Source: JACVRW01 sp963837445 (GTDB taxonomy: Bacteria > Actinomycetota > Thermoleophilia > Solirubrobacterales > Thermoleophilaceae). From it: a DNA stretch of 64,000 bases. Below the pieces are notes generated by a model. That model saw nothing but the letters and a program-made list of their open reading frames with translations. It made no database searches and was not told the origin of the DNA. Positions 44,529 through 52,854 of the stretch are shown here, one piece after another. The stretch covers positions 186,001 to 250,000 of the forward strand of contig CAWINK010000016.1 in the NCBI GenBank assembly GCA_963837445.1, in the 5' to 3' direction. The translations under genes and the position numbers were made by a program. Position 1 is the stretch's first letter; each line of letters opens with the position of its first letter.

Positions 44529-46115
44529 ATGTCAGCCATTTCGACCGGGGCGCGCCGGGGCAAGAGCATCATCGTCGGCCGCGTGCTGGACAGCCATGGC
44601 GCCCAGATGGCGCTCATCATCGTGGGCTGCCTGGCGATCTCTGCGCTCACGCTGATCTACCCGTCCACGCCCACGTACGACCCGTGGGCCTGGATCCTCT
44701 GGGGACGCGAGATCGCGCACCTCGACCTCGTGACCGAGGGCGGCCCCTCGTGGAAGCCGTTCCCGATCCTCTTCACCGTCCCGTTCTCGTTCTTCGGCCA
44801 GGACCTGGCGCCGTACCTCTGGCTCTGGGTGGCGCGTGCGGGCGGCCTGTTCGGCTGCGTGATGGCCTTCCGGATCGCGTACCGGCTGAGCGGCGGCCGC
44901 ATCTACGGCGCGCTCGCCGGCGTGTCGGCCTTCGCCGCTCTCATGTCGTCCAACAAGTACGTGCGCGACGCGGCGCTCGGGAACTCGGAGCCGATCCTCG
45001 CCGCGGTGGTGCTGTGGGCCTTCGAGCGCCATCTCGACGGCCGGCGCGACCACGCGCTCTACCTCGGCGTCGCCGCTGCGCTGCTCAGGCCTGAGGCGTG
45101 GCCGTTCCTCGGGCTCTACGGCCTCTGGCTCTGGGTCTACGAGCCGCATCTGCGCAAGCGGCTCGTCGCCTTTGCCGTGCTCGTGCCCGCGTGCTGGATC
45201 CTGCCGGAGTGGTGGGGAGCGGGCGACCCATTCCGGGCCGGCTCGCGCGCCAACGCGCCGAACCCCGGCAGCGCTGCCTTCGCGGACTTCCCGGCCTACG
45301 AGCTGTTCAAGCGCTTCGCGGAGAGCACGGTCGCGCCGGTCGAAGCGGGCACGCTGGTGGCCGTCGGGGTCGCCGCGGTGGCGTGGGTGCGAAGACGGGC
45401 CCAGGGCGATGTACTCGCGCTGGCGGCGCTCGGCTTCCTCTGGTTCGCGCTCGTCGCGGTGATGACTCAGGAGGGCTTCGCGGGCAACCAGCGCTACCTG
45501 ATGGTCACCACCGCAGCGGTCTCGGTGCTCGGGGGCGTGGGCGCGGTGCGCGTGCTCCAGGGCATGGAGAGACTCGGCGACCGCTGGTTCGGCGCCCGCG
45601 GTCCGCGTGCCGGCGCGGTCACGGCCGCGATCGCGCTCTTGGCCGGGGTCGCGATCGCGTCCCCGACGATCGTGGCCAAGGCCGACAACACCGGCCGCGT
45701 CCAGGGCGGTATCGAGCACGAGGCGTTCCTGTGGCACGACCTGAAGGCCCTGATCGACGCGAACGGGGGGAAGGAGCGCCTGCTCGCCTGCGGCGGCGTC
45801 TTCAGCGGCCCGTTCCAGACCCAGATGGTGGCCTACGAGCTCGGCGTGCACGGCATCAACGTCGGCTGGAAGGTCACGCCCGCCCCGGGAGTGGCCTTCC
45901 GCACGCGCACGGTGCCGGACGGCCCGCTCGTGACCAAGCCAACCGACGACCGCTTCAGGCTGGTGGACCAGCAGGGCAAGTGGCGCCTCCTCACGGTTCC
46001 CCCAGACGGCAACAGGCGCGGCGAGTGTCCGCCGTCCGGGCCCGACACACCCACGGCACCGCCCGCGCCGGGGTCCTCTGCCGGCAACCGCCCGGTGGAA
46101 GTAATCGGCCGCTGA
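44529..46115 (+). CDS. Polytopic glycosyltransferase-like membrane protein (GT-C type)
   Basis: A 528-residue protein with about ten hydrophobic helices and extracytoplasmic loops. After the first helix comes TYDPWAWILWGREIAHLDL, in which a loop Asp occupies the place of the catalytic carboxylate of GT-C enzymes. YVRDAALGNSEPILAAVVLWAFERH and LLRPEAWPFLGLYGLWLWV are also typical. The final 130 residues are soluble and Pro-rich at the end. It probably uses a polyprenyl-phosphate sugar donor; acceptor unknown. It follows the YbhN-like gene by 6 bp. Confidence 0.75.
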   Translation: MSAISTGARRGKSIIVGRVLDSHGAQMALIIVGCLAISALTLIYPSTPTYDPWAWILWGREIAHLDLVTEGGPSWKPFPILFTVPFSFFGQDLAPYLWLWVARAGGLFGCVMAFRIAYRLSGGRIYGALAGVSAFAALMSSNKYVRDAALGNSEPILAAVVLWAFERHLDGRRDHALYLGVAAALLRPEAWPFLGLYGLWLWVYEPHLRKRLVAFAVLVPACWILPEWWGAGDPFRAGSRANAPNPGSAAFADFPAYELFKRFAESTVAPVEAGTLVAVGVAAVAWVRRRAQGDVLALAALGFLWFALVAVMTQEGFAGNQRYLMVTTAAVSVLGGVGAVRVLQGMERLGDRWFGARGPRAGAVTAAIALLAGVAIASPTIVAKADNTGRVQGGIEHEAFLWHDLKALIDANGGKERLLACGGVFSGPFQTQMVAYELGVHGINVGWKVTPAPGVAFRTRTVPDGPLVTKPTDDRFRLVDQQGKWRLLTVPPDGNRRGECPPSGPDTPTAPPAPGSSAGNRPVEVIGR

Positions 46116-46119
46116 CGTG

Positions 46120-46131
46120 GTGAGCGCTCAC
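46120..46131. promoter_or_regulatory. 12-bp palindrome GTGAGCGCTCAC abutting a -10 element (LacI-family-like operator)
   Basis: GTGAGCGCTCAC is perfectly symmetric with a central CG, the form used by LacI/GalR-family regulators and identical to the core of the symmetric lac operator. It directly touches TAGGAT at 46132. No LacI-family gene is in the window, so the regulator is unknown. Confidence 0.45.
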
Positions 46132-46137
46132 TAGGAT
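46132..46137 (+). promoter_or_regulatory. Candidate -10 element (TAGGAT) for leaderless transcript at GTG 46144
   Basis: TAGGAT ends 6 nt before GTG 46144 in a 28-bp intergenic gap. With the adjacent palindrome it suggests an internal regulated promoter for the following glycosyltransferase and UGM-like genes. Confidence 0.45.
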
Positions 46138-46143
46138 CGCCGG

Positions 46144-47736
46144 GTGGCAAGCGTCGCTTCTCGTCCACGAGCCCTGCCCCGGCTCGGCTCACTCCCCCAC
46201 AGCTTCGTGCTGCCCGGCCTCGTGCTGCTCGGGCTGTTCGCCGTGTCGGCGTACCTGCGCACGAACTCGCTGGGCGAGTCGCTCTGGATGGACGAGGGGC
46301 TCTCGATCGGGATCGCGTCGCAGCCGCTGTTCGACATCCCGTCGATCCTGCGGATGGATGGCTCGCCGCCGCTCTACTACATGCTCCTGTCCGCGTGGAT
46401 GGACCTCGTGGGCGACGGCCCCGCCGAGACCCAGGCGCTGTCGGTGGCGGTCGCGCTGCTCGCGATCCCCGGCGGACTGTGGGCAGGCTGGAGCCTCTTC
46501 GGGCGCCGCGCCGGCCTCTTCTGCGCAGCGATGTGCGCGGTCAATCCGTTCCTGACCGCCTACGCGCAGGAGACCCGCATGTACGCACTCATGCTGGTCA
46601 TGTCGCTGCTCGCCACGGCGGCCTTCCTGCACGTGTTCGCGTTCGGGCGCCGGCGTTACCTGCCGCTCTTCATGATCCTGCTCGCGGGGATGCTCTACAC
46701 CCACAACTGGGGCCTCTTCCTCGGCGCGGGGCTAGCCCTGGGACTGATCCCCTGCTGGTACGTGTCCGAGAACCGCTCGAGCTTCTGGAAGGACGCGCTG
46801 CTCGGGTTCGGCGGGGCCGGCCTCCTCTACCTGCCCTGGGTTCCCACGCTTCTCCACCAGGTGGAGCACACCGGCGCGCCCTGGCTCAACTCGCCGAACT
46901 TCGGCGCACCCGTGCAGATCTCGAAGGCGCTGCTCGGTGGCGGCACGCCGACCGTGGCGCTCGTGCTCGCGGGCGGTTCCGGCATGGCGCTGATCCTGGC
47001 CCGCCGCGTGGAGGACAAGGAGCGCACGGCGCTGCTTGCCGGCGCGGTGATCGTGCTCGGCACGCTGTGCGTGGCCTGGATCGTCTCGCAGGTCTCGCCC
47101 GCGTGGACCACGCGCTACCTGGGCGTGCTGCTCGGGCCGATGCTGCTCCTCGGCGCGCTCGGCCTGGCACGCGCGGGGACCCTCGGCCTGGTGGCGCTCG
47201 CGATCATCATCGGGATCTGGGCGATCCCCAAGAGCTACGGGCTCGAGAACAAGTCGAACGCCTCGGACCTGCGCGACAACGCGGTGCCCGAACTTCGTCA
47301 GGGCGACCTCGTGCTGTCGATGCAGCCGGAGCAGGAGCCGCTGCTCGCGTACCACCTCGAGCAGCTCGGCGGAGCACCCGAGCTGCGCTACGGCAACCCG
47401 ATGGGCCCGGTCGAGAACGATCGCGTCATGGACTGGACAGACGCCTACGACAAGCTCAAGGCGGCGACCCCATCGAAGAACCTCGAACCGCTGATTGCTA
47501 GTCTGCCGCCCGGCGGGCGCGTCCTCATCGTTCACCCCGTGACCTCACGTGCGGATGACTGGGACGCGCCCTGGACGGAGCTTGTCAGGCGCCGGGCCGC
47601 CCAATGGGGCGCGGCGCTTGCGACCGATCCACGCCTCGAGCGGGTGGCCGCTTTCCGGCGCGGGGCCGTTCCCCGCACCTACCGCCGAGCCACGCGCATC
47701 GGAGTGCGTGGCGTCATGTACGAGAAGACCGGATGA
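46144..47736 (+). CDS. GT39/ArnT-like membrane glycosyltransferase
   Basis: A 530-residue GT-C protein from GTG 46144 with about 11 helices. After the first helix (VLPGLVLLGLFAVSAYLRT) comes SLWMDEGLSIGIASQPL; the DE pair in the first loop is the GT39/ArnT catalytic-loop signature. RMDGSPPLYYMLLSAWMDL and AYAQETRMYALMLVMSLLAT are further matches to bacterial dolichyl-phosphate-mannose-transferase-like proteins. The C-terminal 180 residues are a soluble domain. The stop overlaps the start of the UGM-like gene (ATGA). Confidence 0.83.
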   Translation: MASVASRPRALPRLGSLPHSFVLPGLVLLGLFAVSAYLRTNSLGESLWMDEGLSIGIASQPLFDIPSILRMDGSPPLYYMLLSAWMDLVGDGPAETQALSVAVALLAIPGGLWAGWSLFGRRAGLFCAAMCAVNPFLTAYAQETRMYALMLVMSLLATAAFLHVFAFGRRRYLPLFMILLAGMLYTHNWGLFLGAGLALGLIPCWYVSENRSSFWKDALLGFGGAGLLYLPWVPTLLHQVEHTGAPWLNSPNFGAPVQISKALLGGGTPTVALVLAGGSGMALILARRVEDKERTALLAGAVIVLGTLCVAWIVSQVSPAWTTRYLGVLLGPMLLLGALGLARAGTLGLVALAIIIGIWAIPKSYGLENKSNASDLRDNAVPELRQGDLVLSMQPEQEPLLAYHLEQLGGAPELRYGNPMGPVENDRVMDWTDAYDKLKAATPSKNLEPLIASLPPGGRVLIVHPVTSRADDWDAPWTELVRRRAAQWGAALATDPRLERVAAFRRGAVPRTYRRATRIGVRGVMYEKTG

Positions 47737-49253
47737 ACGAGAACGAGACCAAGCCACAGCCCCCTGCAAACCTCGCGCGCCCCGACATGCGCGATAAGCC
47801 GACCGTGATCCTCGGCGCCGGCCCCGCCGGGCTGACGGCGGGCTATCTGCTCGCGAAGAAGGGCCTGCCCGTGGTGGTGCTAGAGGCCGAGGACCAGGTG
47901 GGCGGCATCGCCAAGACCGCGGTGCGGGACGGCTACCGCTTCGACCTCGGAGGCCACCGCTTCTTCACGAAGGTGAAGGAGGTGGACGACCTCTGGCACG
48001 AGATCATGCGCGAGGACTTCCTGAAGCGCCCGCGCATGTCGCGGATCTACTGGCACCACAAGTTCCTGGACTATCCGCTGCGCGGCCCGGACGTGATCAA
48101 GAAGCTGGGGCCGGTGGACCTGACCAAGGCGTTCCTCTCGTACCTGTGGGCGAAGGTGACGCCCAAGGGCAGGGAGGACACGTTCGAGCAGTGGGTCGTG
48201 AACCGCTTCGGCCGCTGGCTCTTCAACGAGTTCTTCAAGTCCTACACCGAGAAGGTCTGGGGCGTACCCACCACTGAGATCCGCGCGGACTGGGCTGCCC
48301 AGCGCATCAAGGGCCTGTCCTTCTTCAGCGCCGCCAAGTCGGCGTTCTTCGGCAACAAGGGCGACAAGATCAAGTCGCTCATCTCCGAGTTCAACTACCC
48401 CCGCTATGGCCCGGGCCAGATGTGGGAGACGATGACCGACGACATCCGCAAGCTCGGCGGCCAGGTGCTGCTCGAGCACAAGGTCACGAAGCTGGACTTC
48501 GAGGGCGAGCGCTGCGTGCGCGTGCACGTCGGCGACGACAAGGTGTTCGAGCCCTCAGCCGTGATCTCGTCGCTGCCGCTGCGCAATGCGGTCGGCATCG
48601 CGAACCCGCACCCGCGGTCGGAGGTCGTGGCAGCCGCGAAGGGGATGCGCTACCGCGACTTCCTCACCGTCGCGGTGGTGCTGAACGGCGACGACATCTT
48701 CCCGGACAACTGGATCTACATCCACGACCCGAGCGTGAACGTCGGCCGCATCCAGAACTTCCGCTCGTGGAGCCCGTGGATGGTGCCCGACCCGTCGAAG
48801 GCCTGCGTGGGCCTCGAGTTCTTCTGCTTCGCCGGCGACGAGCTGTGGGAGACAGACGACGACAAGCTCGTGGCGCTGGGCATGCGCGAGCTCGAGCAGC
48901 TCGGCCTGGCGCGACGCGAGCAGCTCGAGTTCGGCTTCGTCGAGCGGGTGCCGAAGGCCTACCCGATCTACGACGCGGAGTACTCCGAGCGCGTATCCAC
49001 GATCCGCACCTGGCTCGACGGCCTCGACAACTACATCCAGGTGGGCCGCAACGGGCTGCACCGGTACAACAACTCGGACCACTCGATGCTCACGGCCATG
49101 CGCGCCGTGGACAACCTCGTGGACGGGGCCGACCACGACATCTGGGCGGTCAATGCCGAGTCCGTGTACCACGAAGAGGGGAAGCAGGACGACCAGCAGC
49201 CCTACATCGAAGCTCCTGAGACGGACTCGATGAAGGAGCCGCTGCACTCCTGA
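47733..49253 (+). CDS. FAD-dependent oxidoreductase, UDP-galactopyranose mutase / HemY-like
   Basis: A 506-residue flavoprotein. It has the Rossmann FAD motif TVILGAGPAGLTAGYLLAKKG near residue 23, VVLEAEDQVGGIAKT, FDLGGHRFFTKVKEVD, YPLRGPDVIKKLGPVDL and FEQWVVNRFGRWLFNEFFKSYTEKVWG, and a C-terminal FAD segment NYIQVGRNGLHRYNNSDHSMLTAMRAV. Such proteins sit in glycan clusters and resemble UGM, but strict UGM active-site arginines cannot be confirmed by eye. It may rearrange or oxidise a nucleotide or lipid-linked sugar. The start overlaps the preceding glycosyltransferase. Confidence 0.82.
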   Translation: MNENETKPQPPANLARPDMRDKPTVILGAGPAGLTAGYLLAKKGLPVVVLEAEDQVGGIAKTAVRDGYRFDLGGHRFFTKVKEVDDLWHEIMREDFLKRPRMSRIYWHHKFLDYPLRGPDVIKKLGPVDLTKAFLSYLWAKVTPKGREDTFEQWVVNRFGRWLFNEFFKSYTEKVWGVPTTEIRADWAAQRIKGLSFFSAAKSAFFGNKGDKIKSLISEFNYPRYGPGQMWETMTDDIRKLGGQVLLEHKVTKLDFEGERCVRVHVGDDKVFEPSAVISSLPLRNAVGIANPHPRSEVVAAAKGMRYRDFLTVAVVLNGDDIFPDNWIYIHDPSVNVGRIQNFRSWSPWMVPDPSKACVGLEFFCFAGDELWETDDDKLVALGMRELEQLGLARREQLEFGFVERVPKAYPIYDAEYSERVSTIRTWLDGLDNYIQVGRNGLHRYNNSDHSMLTAMRAVDNLVDGADHDIWAVNAESVYHEEGKQDDQQPYIEAPETDSMKEPLHS

Positions 49254-49291
49254 GCGGCGGCGCGCTCGCCCTGGCGCTAGGCGCCGCGGTA

Positions 49292-50077
49292 TTGCACGCC
49301 GGCTGGAACGTGCTGCTCGCGGGGTCGCGGGACACGGCCGCCTCGACCGCCGGCGTCCTCATCTTCGGCGTCGCGCTGCTGGCGGTGCCGGCGCTGCTCA
49401 CCGGCGGCGTTTCGTCGGAGGCGGTGCCCTTCATCGCCGGGTCGGCGGCGCTGGAGCTGGCGTATTTCGTTCTGCTCGCCCGCGCCTACGACGGCGGTGA
49501 GGTGTCGGTCATCTATCCGATCGCTCGTGGGTCGGCCCCGGTCGTGGTCCTGGTTTTCGGCGCGATTGCATTGAGTGAGAGCGTGTCTTTGGGCGCCACC
49601 GTGGGCGTCCTCGCCATCGCCGCCGGGGTCCTCTTGGTTGGGTTTGGCGCTTTACGTTTCCGTTTCGCAACGGAAAGCGCCAGACCCCTGCGGGACGTGT
49701 GGTTTGGGCTGGCGATCGGGGCCGTTATCGCGTCTTACACGCTGGTGGATTCCGAGGCGGTTGAGCACGCGGATCCGATCGCTTACCTCGCGCTCGTCGT
49801 TGCGCCGTGTGCGCTCGTCTATCCCTTCGTCGCGAGGACGCGGCCCGATCTGAGCCCCAGGACGGCGCTCACCGCCGCCGCCACCTTCGGCGCCTTCCTC
49901 ATGGTGCTCGCCGCGTTCCGGCTTGCCCCGGCGGCGCCGGTGGCCGCGGTGAGAGAGAGCAGCGTTGTAATCGCCACCCTCTTCGCTGCTGTCTTTCTCC
50001 ACGAAGCGGTGAGCCCAAGGAGAATCGCCGGGGCGGTATGCGTCGTGGCCGGCGTGGCCGCGATCGCCTACTCGTAG
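49292..50077 (+). CDS. EamA/DMT-family transporter
   Basis: About ten hydrophobic helices in two EamA halves; 261 residues from TTG 49292. The same frame continues upstream to CTG 49250 (overlapping the previous stop), which would add GGALALALGAAVL and complete the first helix before HAGWNVLLAG. The true start may therefore be non-canonical. FGALRFRFATESARPL between helices 5 and 6 is encoded by a palindromic repeat at 49645-49682. These transporters export small metabolites; the substrate is unknown. The 3' end overlaps the convergent phosphatase/sulfatase gene by 10 bp. Confidence 0.8.
   Translation: MHAGWNVLLAGSRDTAASTAGVLIFGVALLAVPALLTGGVSSEAVPFIAGSAALELAYFVLLARAYDGGEVSVIYPIARGSAPVVVLVFGAIALSESVSLGATVGVLAIAAGVLLVGFGALRFRFATESARPLRDVWFGLAIGAVIASYTLVDSEAVEHADPIAYLALVVAPCALVYPFVARTRPDLSPRTALTAAATFGAFLMVLAAFRLAPAAPVAAVRESSVVIATLFAAVFLHEAVSPRRIAGAVCVVAGVAAIAYS
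49645..49682. repeat. Palindromic repeat, copy 2, inside the EamA transporter gene
   Basis: The core 49646-49681 (GGCGCTTTACG... to ...CGGAAAGCGCC) is the inverse-orientation counterpart of 34098-34133, differing at three positions. The 14-bp arms have one mismatch. It is read in frame as ALRFRFATESA without disrupting the transporter, at the junction of its two halves. Confidence 0.85.
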
Positions 50078-51531
50078 TACGGCAGCGGCCCGCCGGCCGC
50101 GTCGAGCACCGTCTGGTAGAGCTCCTCGCTCACCTTCGGGTTCTGCTTCACCACGTTGGTGAACTCCTGTGGGTCCGCGCGCAGGTCGCAGAGCGTGCGC
50201 TCGTTGCCCTGGTTGTCGCCGATCAGCACCCAGTCGTCGGTGCGGATGAAGAAGCGGTTGTACATGCCGCCGTAGTGGAAGTCGCGCGTCTCGGTCGGGC
50301 GGCCGCCGTCGAGGAGGGGGGAGAGGTCGGTTCCGCCCGCCCACTCGGGCCGGTCGATGCCGACCATCGAGAGCAGCGTTGGGCCCACGTCGTGGGTGGA
50401 TGCGAAGTAGTCGTTGGTTCGGCCGGCCGCGCGCCCATCCGGATGCACGATGACGAACGGCACCTGGGCCAGCTCGGGATGGAGTTGCGAGGGCACCTTG
50501 CCGGTGTAGCCGCGCTCGCCGAGCAGATAGCCGTGGTCGCTCATCAACACGATGACCGTGTTCTCGTGCAGTCCGAGCTCGCGGAAGCGTTCCATGAAGT
50601 GGCCGAACCAGCGGTCGGTCATGGTCACCTCGGCGGCGTACACCGCCCTCAGCCGTCGCACCAGATCCGGCGTGTAGTTGCGGGCGAAGCCGTAGTCCGT
50701 GACGCCCACCTCGGGACCCTCATAGGTGGGATCGCCGTACATCTCGAGGTACTTGGGGGGCGGGCTCCAGGGTTCGTGAGGGTCGAAGCAGTCGATGGTC
50801 AGCGCGAAGGGCTGGCGGCGGCGCGCATCATCGAGCATGTCGGCGGCGCCCTTGAAGATGCGCGCGGCGCAGGTCTCCTCCTCGTCGCGGCCCTCGCCCG
50901 TGTTGGCGAGGTACTTGCGCATGCCGGGGATGTAGCGCTCGTCGCGCAGGAATGGCGGCAGCCAGTGGTTGACGGTCTCGAGCGACACGTTCTCGGGCGG
51001 CTGCCTGAAGCCGGACTGTCCCACGATCGTCTTCCACGAGTGGAAGGTCTCGCGGAACGGCTCGTAGGCCTTCATGAACGCCAGGAACGGGTTGTCGCTG
51101 ATCTGCGCCGACCAATAGCCGGCGTCGCGCAGCGCCGTCGTGAACGTGTGCTTCGGGTCGTCGATCGGCAGCCAGCCAGGGCTCGTTCCGATCTCCTTGT
51201 TCGGCGTCCAGTCGCGGTACGGGAAGATCCGACGGGAGCTGAAGATCGAGCGGCGCGCCGGCACCGTGACCATCGCCTCGGGGAAGGCGCGCGTGAAGCG
51301 CAGCCCACGACGAGCGAGCGCGTCGATGTTCGGCGTCTGCACCTGCGACCCGTATGCGCCGACGTGGTCCGGCCGCAGCGTGTCCACGATGACGAACAGG
51401 ACGTTCAGCTGCTCGCCGTCCCCAGAATCGCCGCCGTCCGCACTGCACCCGAGCGCCGGGAAAATGGCCGCGCCGGCGGCGCCAGCAGCACCGGCCTGCA
51501 GCAACCGCCGGCGGCTCAGGCGCGTGTCCAC
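50068..51531 (-). CDS. Tat-exported sulfatase-like hydrolase with Thr at the nucleophile position
   Basis: A 487-residue protein from GTG 51531. The N-terminus has a Tat motif (SRRRLLQAG) and a possible lipobox (PALGCSADG). The sulfatase fold is clear: VLFVIVDTLRPDHVGAYG (metal Asp), TPNIDALARRGLRFTRAF, IDCFDPHEPWSPP, MSDHGYLLGERG (metal Asp-His). In the usual C/S-x-P-x-R signature it reads TVPARRS, so the residue converted to formylglycine in true sulfatases is Thr. Thr nucleophiles occur in phosphodiesterases and phosphotransferases of the same superfamily, so that activity is more likely. Divergent from the GH6 gene. Confidence 0.82.
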   Translation of the reverse strand: MDTRLSRRRLLQAGAAGAAGAAIFPALGCSADGGDSGDGEQLNVLFVIVDTLRPDHVGAYGSQVQTPNIDALARRGLRFTRAFPEAMVTVPARRSIFSSRRIFPYRDWTPNKEIGTSPGWLPIDDPKHTFTTALRDAGYWSAQISDNPFLAFMKAYEPFRETFHSWKTIVGQSGFRQPPENVSLETVNHWLPPFLRDERYIPGMRKYLANTGEGRDEEETCAARIFKGAADMLDDARRRQPFALTIDCFDPHEPWSPPPKYLEMYGDPTYEGPEVGVTDYGFARNYTPDLVRRLRAVYAAEVTMTDRWFGHFMERFRELGLHENTVIVLMSDHGYLLGERGYTGKVPSQLHPELAQVPFVIVHPDGRAAGRTNDYFASTHDVGPTLLSMVGIDRPEWAGGTDLSPLLDGGRPTETRDFHYGGMYNRFFIRTDDWVLIGDNQGNERTLCDLRADPQEFTNVVKQNPKVSEELYQTVLDAAGGPLPYYE

Positions 51532-51539
51532 GCGGCCGG

Positions 51540-51545
51540 AGAGTA
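51540..51545 (-). promoter_or_regulatory. Candidate -10 element (TACTCT, minus strand) for the sulfatase-like gene
   Basis: TACTCT ends 8 nt before GTG 51531, matching the leaderless geometry seen elsewhere in the window. Confidence 0.4.
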
Positions 51546-51591
51546 GCGACGGGGCTAAACGCAGCGGCTGTTTTGCCGAAAAGGAAGAGAG

Positions 51592-52854
51592 ATGTCACGC
51601 ATTCGCTTCCTCTTCCTTGTCCTCGCTCTCGCCGCCGCCTTCCCGGCCGCCGTGTCAGCCCAGGACTATCCCGCCGGCCGGCTGGTCGATCCAGCGATGG
51701 ATGCGCCGCCCGCGAGCGTCCCGCGCGGTCCTGTCGGCGAGTACCCCGAGGACTGGGCCAAGTGCGTGTCCGAGACCAATCCGGCCTGGCCGACCGCACC
51801 CCTTGGCATCGACCCCAAGGGGGTTGACCCGGCGCTCCCCAATCCGCTGCTCGGGCAGCGCTTCTTCATGGACCGCATGGAGCCCGCCTACATGCAGTGG
51901 GCGAGGTGGAAGCGCGCGGGAGAGAACTTCAGGGCCGACACGATCTGGAAGCTCGCGCGTGAGCCTCGCTTCCGCTGGTTCGGCAAGTTCACGCGCCCGC
52001 GCATGCAGAAGAAGATCCGCGGCTTCCTGGACCGCGTGCAGTGCGACCAGCCCGGCACCGTGCCGCTGATGATCGTGATGCGCCACCAGGGCAAGGGCTG
52101 CAGCGGCACCTATCGCGCGGGCGGCGAGGCCGAGGACCGGCGCACCATGAGTTGGTACGACGACTTCGCCGACTCGGTCGGCGACGCCCGCGTCGTGATC
52201 GGCTTCGAGCCGGACTCGCTCGGGACCGTGGACTGCCTGGCACGCGACCGCCGCCAGGACCGCCTGGACGTGCTGCGCTACGGCGTGGACAGGCTCTCGG
52301 AGCTTCCGAACGCCACCATCTACCTCGAGGCCGGCGCCTCCGACTGGGAGGCCGCCACGCGCACCGCCAATCAGCTGCGCTACATCGGCATCCGCAAGGT
52401 GCGCGGCTTCATGCTCAACGTGACCCACCACGACTGGACGCGCAACAACATCCAGCACGGGCTCGAGATTTCGCGCATGGTGGGCGGCAAGCACTTCATC
52501 ATCAACACGTCCTACAACGGCCGCGGCCCGCTTCACTACAAGAAGTGGCTCAACAAGGCCCAGCACAAGTGGCGCCGCATCAACGTGTGGTGCCATCCCG
52601 GCCTGCGCGGCCTGGGGCCGGCTCCGACCACGGCCACCTCGCACCCGCTGGTGGACGCCTACATGTACATCAACCGGCCGGGCTACTCGGCTGGATCGTG
52701 CAACGGCGGTCCGCTTCCGGTGGGCACCTGGTGGGCCGACCGCGGCCTGATGTACGCCGAGTATGCGACCGACTGGGAGTCGCCGCCCAAGGGCACTGTG
52801 CACGGCCACTTCAAGCGCTACTCGCTCAGGGCCCTCGGCGCCTTCGGGCGCTAG
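51592..52854 (+). CDS. Secreted glycoside hydrolase family 6 protein (cellulase-like)
   Basis: A 420-residue protein with a Sec signal (MSRIRFLFLVLALAAAFPAA, cut after VSA) and a good ribosome-binding site (GGAAGAGAG). GH6-like segments are VPLMIVMRHQGKGCSGTY, RVVIGFEPDSLGTVDCL (family EPDSL), ATIYLEAGASDWEAATRTA (Dx/AGxxxW), FIINTSYNGRGPL and WCHPGLRGLGPAP. GH6 enzymes invert beta-1,4-glucan bonds using Asp residues; the usual acid Asp before the hydrophobic loop is not obvious to me. In context it may trim an exopolysaccharide rather than plant cellulose. Confidence 0.8.
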   Translation: MSRIRFLFLVLALAAAFPAAVSAQDYPAGRLVDPAMDAPPASVPRGPVGEYPEDWAKCVSETNPAWPTAPLGIDPKGVDPALPNPLLGQRFFMDRMEPAYMQWARWKRAGENFRADTIWKLAREPRFRWFGKFTRPRMQKKIRGFLDRVQCDQPGTVPLMIVMRHQGKGCSGTYRAGGEAEDRRTMSWYDDFADSVGDARVVIGFEPDSLGTVDCLARDRRQDRLDVLRYGVDRLSELPNATIYLEAGASDWEAATRTANQLRYIGIRKVRGFMLNVTHHDWTRNNIQHGLEISRMVGGKHFIINTSYNGRGPLHYKKWLNKAQHKWRRINVWCHPGLRGLGPAPTTATSHPLVDAYMYINRPGYSAGSCNGGPLPVGTWWADRGLMYAEYATDWESPPKGTVHGHFKRYSLRALGAFGR

